A stretch of 64,000 nt of DNA from assembly GCA_033398695.1 (NCBI GenBank), contig CM065804.1, positions 51,987,501 through 52,051,500 on the forward strand, written 5' to 3'. The notes below the pieces were generated by a model. The model had not been told where the DNA came from. It searched no databases and saw only the letters and a program-made list of their open reading frames with translations. Source of the stretch: Orobanche coerulescens. Its lineage: Eukaryota > Streptophyta > Magnoliopsida > Lamiales > Orobanchaceae. A program made the translations under genes and the position numbers. This document shows, piece after piece, positions 60,663 through 64,000 of this stretch (positions are counted from its first letter, which is position 1; each line of letters starts with the position of its first letter).

Positions 60663-63600
60663 TGTAATATCCGGAATTTCTACTACTATTGTTCGATATT
60701 ATTTTATCCGAGTTATATTGTACAGCATGGAATCTGTACAGTAGGGATAAAATAAATAAAGGACTGAGAGTATCGGTATAATTGTCGTATCTGGTCGACA
60801 GTTGCATTTGAGGATATCGTGTATCAGGTTATCGTACTTTCGATATAGAGTATATCGTATAAGAATATTATTGGATTCAATGTTTGTGTTCAGTGTGTCT
60901 TATGTTCGTTTTTGGTATGTCGAGACGTTGGACAAGAATAGCTGAAAATGGCTAAGTGTAACATTATTAGCGCACGATAATAATCATGAGTAGCGCACGC
61001 TATCATGCAGGTTTAGCGCACGCTACGGATATAAGATAACGCACGCTAATGCAGTCCGATCGGAAGGAATCTACGTGTGCACCAGGCCACTTTCGGCGCA
61101 CGTTCTGATAAGTCAACGGATGTTGTAATATAGTGTTAGCGCACGCTAATGCATGTTGATTAGCGCACGCTAATTGTATATCGGTCAACAGGGAATCTTA
61201 GCTTTATTGGTTGCTTTCGGCATGAGGGGTCACGAGGATCTTCGTGGTAGGTGTAGACTGTAGCAAGTCAACTGGTATTAGCGCACGCTAAATGTAAGGA
61301 CTTGCGTACGCTAGGCAGTGTAAGTTACGTACGCTAATGCATGGGCATTACGTACGTAAGCACATGTACGGCCGCAAGTAGCCTCTCGGATCGCGATAGC
61401 GCACGCTAACAAAGCCGCTTAGCGCACGTTAAAGTACATTGCGCACGCTAAACATAAGATTTAGCGCACGCTAGTAATATACTTTATAAAAAGGGACAGA
61501 AGGGTGTTATGAAGAATTTCGTCCATTCCTTCCTTGCAACTGAGAGAGAGAATTTTTATAGAGAAGTTTGAGGTCCCAAACACTGAGAGGTAATAATCTT
61601 TAACAAAGATTAAGATGAGGAACATGGATTAAAGTCTTGTTCTTGAAATTATTGATGATTCTTGGAATGAAGTTGATTGTTCTCCTTCATGATTCGTCTA
61701 TACAAGGTAATAGTTCTTCACTTTTGGATTTTGTTTGGATTGATTATTGATGTTCTTGAGTTGATGATTATCATATATTCGAGTTGATGAGCATGATAAC
61801 GAGTTGGATTACCGAACTCAGTTAGTGTTGTTATCAATGTATGAGTATTGATATGTTTCGTATGGTTTTGGATGGAATTCAAGAGATATGTTGATGTAAT
61901 TCCCTTCTTCAATTCGGATTTTTGATGTTTTGTCATTGGTTACTTTGTATGGTAACGATTATGGTAGTGCTATTGTGATTCTTGAAGTTATATGAATTGT
62001 ATGTCGAAGAACATGGTGAATAAGGATTTTTAGATGTTAGAACACGTCGGATTTTGTCATTTGTTGGATCATGAACGTGAATTCGTATAATTCGTGTTCT
62101 TGAAGAACTATTGAATTATATATGTCATGATTGTTATAAATAAGAACTGGAAATTGGAAAGGTTACGGATGACTTTGGAATATGATTATTCATGATAATA
62201 ACCGGTAAATTGTTCTATGAAGTTACCAAATATGAACAAGAAAGAATCTTGTTGATTCGTGTTTAAAGATAAAAGTTGGAATCGAATATGTTATGAAATC
62301 CTTAATATCGAGATGAGTTGATCATTGACATGATGGAAGTGTTAGAGGATTCTTGAAATGCATGCCACTGCACAGCATTAGCGCACGCTAAGCTTACTGG
62401 CTACCGCACGCTAACAGGAGCAACTTAGCGCACGCTACGTTATGCGTTTAATGTGCGCTAAATAGGCAGTCAGTGCAGTATTTTTGTGTTGTGATTATGA
62501 ATTCGTAATGGTTTGATTTGGTTTGTTCAGACGACGTTTATTCAAGGTTTTTGTTGAACCGTTGAGTTCGACTAGTTGGTTTTGCCGGTTGTTGATTATT
62601 ATCGGATGTGTTGTCATTTGATTATTGCATTAGGTTAAGATAATTGATCGTGGATTACGACCGTGTGTTGCTTTGGATCAGGACTGAGGAGCTCATAGAC
62701 AAAGGCAATGTGTTCGGTAGCAGCTTCATGGTATTGGTATCGAGGCAAGTTATTACTTGCTCACTTATAAAATTTAATGAATGATTTCAGTTTCATTTCG
62801 TTTATAATGCATATAGCAATGATTATATGTTGTCATTCCGATTGTGGGAGTTTAATCATAATATAAATGATTTATTTCGGTTATTGGTATATTCGGGTAT
62901 GGAGGTTACATTATGGTAAAGACGAGGATATGAGTATCTGTAGTCCATGGTACGTTTAGATCGCTGAGCATTGCGGATAATCGTCGGTGATGGTTTGATA
63001 TCGAGATTTCTCCCGAAGGACTCGATGCAAGTATCTTATAACGATTCAGTTAGAGTTAGTGATTTGATGATGCATATTGTCATTCATGTTATCGAACATG
63101 AGGTCGTCTTAATTGATTTGTCTCATTGTCGCTCATGTTGCGTTGTTCATGTTGATGAACATATTGTTTTGCATATGTGTATGCATATTGTGTTGTTTAT
63201 GTTGTGTTGATCCGATGGGATCACGCGATCTATGCTGAGGGCGCTGGATCGGATGTCCACCTCGTGTTGGTCTGACGGGATCATCTTGATATCTATGCTG
63301 AGGGCGCTGGATCATTGGATGGGTTTTTCCACCTCGTGTTGGTCCGACGGGATCATCTTGGGATCTATTCTGAGGGCGCTGGATCATTGGATTACCCAGT
63401 GTCGTGTTGATGGAATCATGTGGATTCGCATCGTTGGTTTTATATATGTTATTGTTGTGCATATGTATATTGTTGGTTATCCACCTCGTGTTGATCTGGT
63501 AGGATCATCTTGGGATCTATGCTGAGGGCGCTGGATCATCGGATTTCCATTGAGTATACATAGCTGTTATTGTTTTTGAGCATATTGACGTTGTCATATG

Positions 63601-64000
63601 AGTATGCATTTGTAGGTCTTGTGATTAGGACCTTGTCCGTATTGCATTGATCTGATCTCGGATTAGACTGGTATGATTGTCGTGGCACATCATATCTCGA
63701 GGTATGTTCCGTATATCCTTGGTATTTGTCTATGATGGACAATCGGTTATCGTCTTGGGATTTGATGATGTTATTCGATGGATCATATTGATCAGAACTG
63801 GTATATTTCCGTATCGCGAGTTGGTGATGATAGTTTGAGAATCTTTAGTATTGTTTGAGGTACAATACATATATTATGTTCGAGTTTATTGGATAATTGA
63901 GTCCGAGATGCGAACTGTGATAATGGTTATTCTGATGAGAATTGCTTGAGTAAGTAAAGTTATGACGGTAAGATTACGTAGGTCGTATTCTTATGTTGTA
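60663..64000 (+). repeat. 3' LTR of N2 (truncated by window end)
   Basis: Highly similar to 54479 onward. It has 65 bp more palindrome sequence before the TATA box (sites with cores at 61399, 61422, 61441, 61464, where the 5' LTR has one) and one more site in the second cluster. Confidence 0.92.
60967..61474 (+). promoter_or_regulatory. U3 palindrome array of N2 3' LTR
   Basis: As in the 5' LTR, with three additional sites next to the TATA box (TTATAAAAAG at 61484-61493). Confidence 0.87.

Larger units (their letters stand above)
54479..64000 (+). mobile_element. LARD-like non-coding gypsy derivative N2 (runs off window)
   Basis: LTRs at 54479-58249 (3771 bp) and from 60663 to beyond 64000, around a 2.4 kb interior without recognisable protein coding. 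Primer site TGGTATCGAAGC (58255-58266), pre-PPT stem-loop at 60627-60642, PPT-like TTTTAAGTGGTGTAGAA before the 3' LTR. Left flank ATCAA (54474-54478); the matching duplication is outside the window. The interior start and end resemble N1. Confidence 0.9.

Overview
The window is plant nuclear DNA, most likely from a eudicot with a large, repeat-rich genome. I recognise no cellular gene, rRNA, tRNA or organellar sequence. Nearly every base belongs to LTR retrotransposons nested inside one another. The lineage evidence is plant Ty3/gypsy chromoviruses with a chromodomain and initiator-Met-tRNA primer sites (Tekay/Del-like), a Ty1/copia element of Sirevirus type with a third ORF, and a Stowaway-type MITE. 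The species cannot be named from the sequence.

Layout. (1) 1-8896: a nearly complete Tekay-like element on the minus strand (G1), with its 3' LTR cut by the window start. (2) 8897-10096: AT-rich flank and an old gypsy protease/RT relic. (3) 10097-54478: one old Sirevirus-like copia element on the plus strand (CoS), about 12 kb of its own sequence, spread over 44 kb by four independent insertions. These are a gag-only copia derivative (TRG, 12427-16710, TSD GTAGG), a solo gypsy LTR (20705-23403, TSD TCACA/TCACC), a Stowaway MITE (24259-41195, TA) and a non-coding LARD-like element (N1, 42684-51055, TSD GGCGC). The MITE was itself hit by a minus-strand gypsy (G3, 24364-40948, TSD CCACT). The 3' LTR of G3 was then hit by a plus-strand gypsy (G2, from 24393). 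The G2/G3 boundary near 32580 is rearranged into a head-to-head inverted LTR pair. (4) 54479 to the window end: a second LARD-like element (N2) inserted in the 3' LTR of CoS.

How the parts relate. G1, G2 and G3 carry the same gag-protease-RT-RNase H-integrase-chromodomain polyprotein. G1 is interrupted by one clear frameshift plus a locally frame-shifted integrase patch; G2 and G3 are heavily broken. N1, N2 and probably the solo LTR lack coding sequence but keep the gypsy-type termini, Met primer site, pre-PPT stem-loop and PPT. They were presumably mobilised in trans by Tekay-like proteins. TRG keeps gag only.

The most striking signal is not a gene. Just upstream of the TATA box, the U3 regions of all the gypsy-type LTRs and of the copia-type TRG LTR carry arrays of 12-14 bp CpG palindromes of the shape T-W-R-CG-N-N-CG-Y-W-A. 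They lie at 22-24 bp spacing, usually in groups of four, and the groups are separated by a spacer with a conserved GTCCAGTAGCTTCTGTA-like block. The palindrome core differs between families (TAGCGYRCGCTA, TTACGGCCGTAA, TTACGTACGTAA) and is swapped between elements whose proteins are closely similar. I treat this as the main candidate for an undescribed system: a shared U3 regulatory module whose recognition sequence appears to change between retrotransposon lineages.
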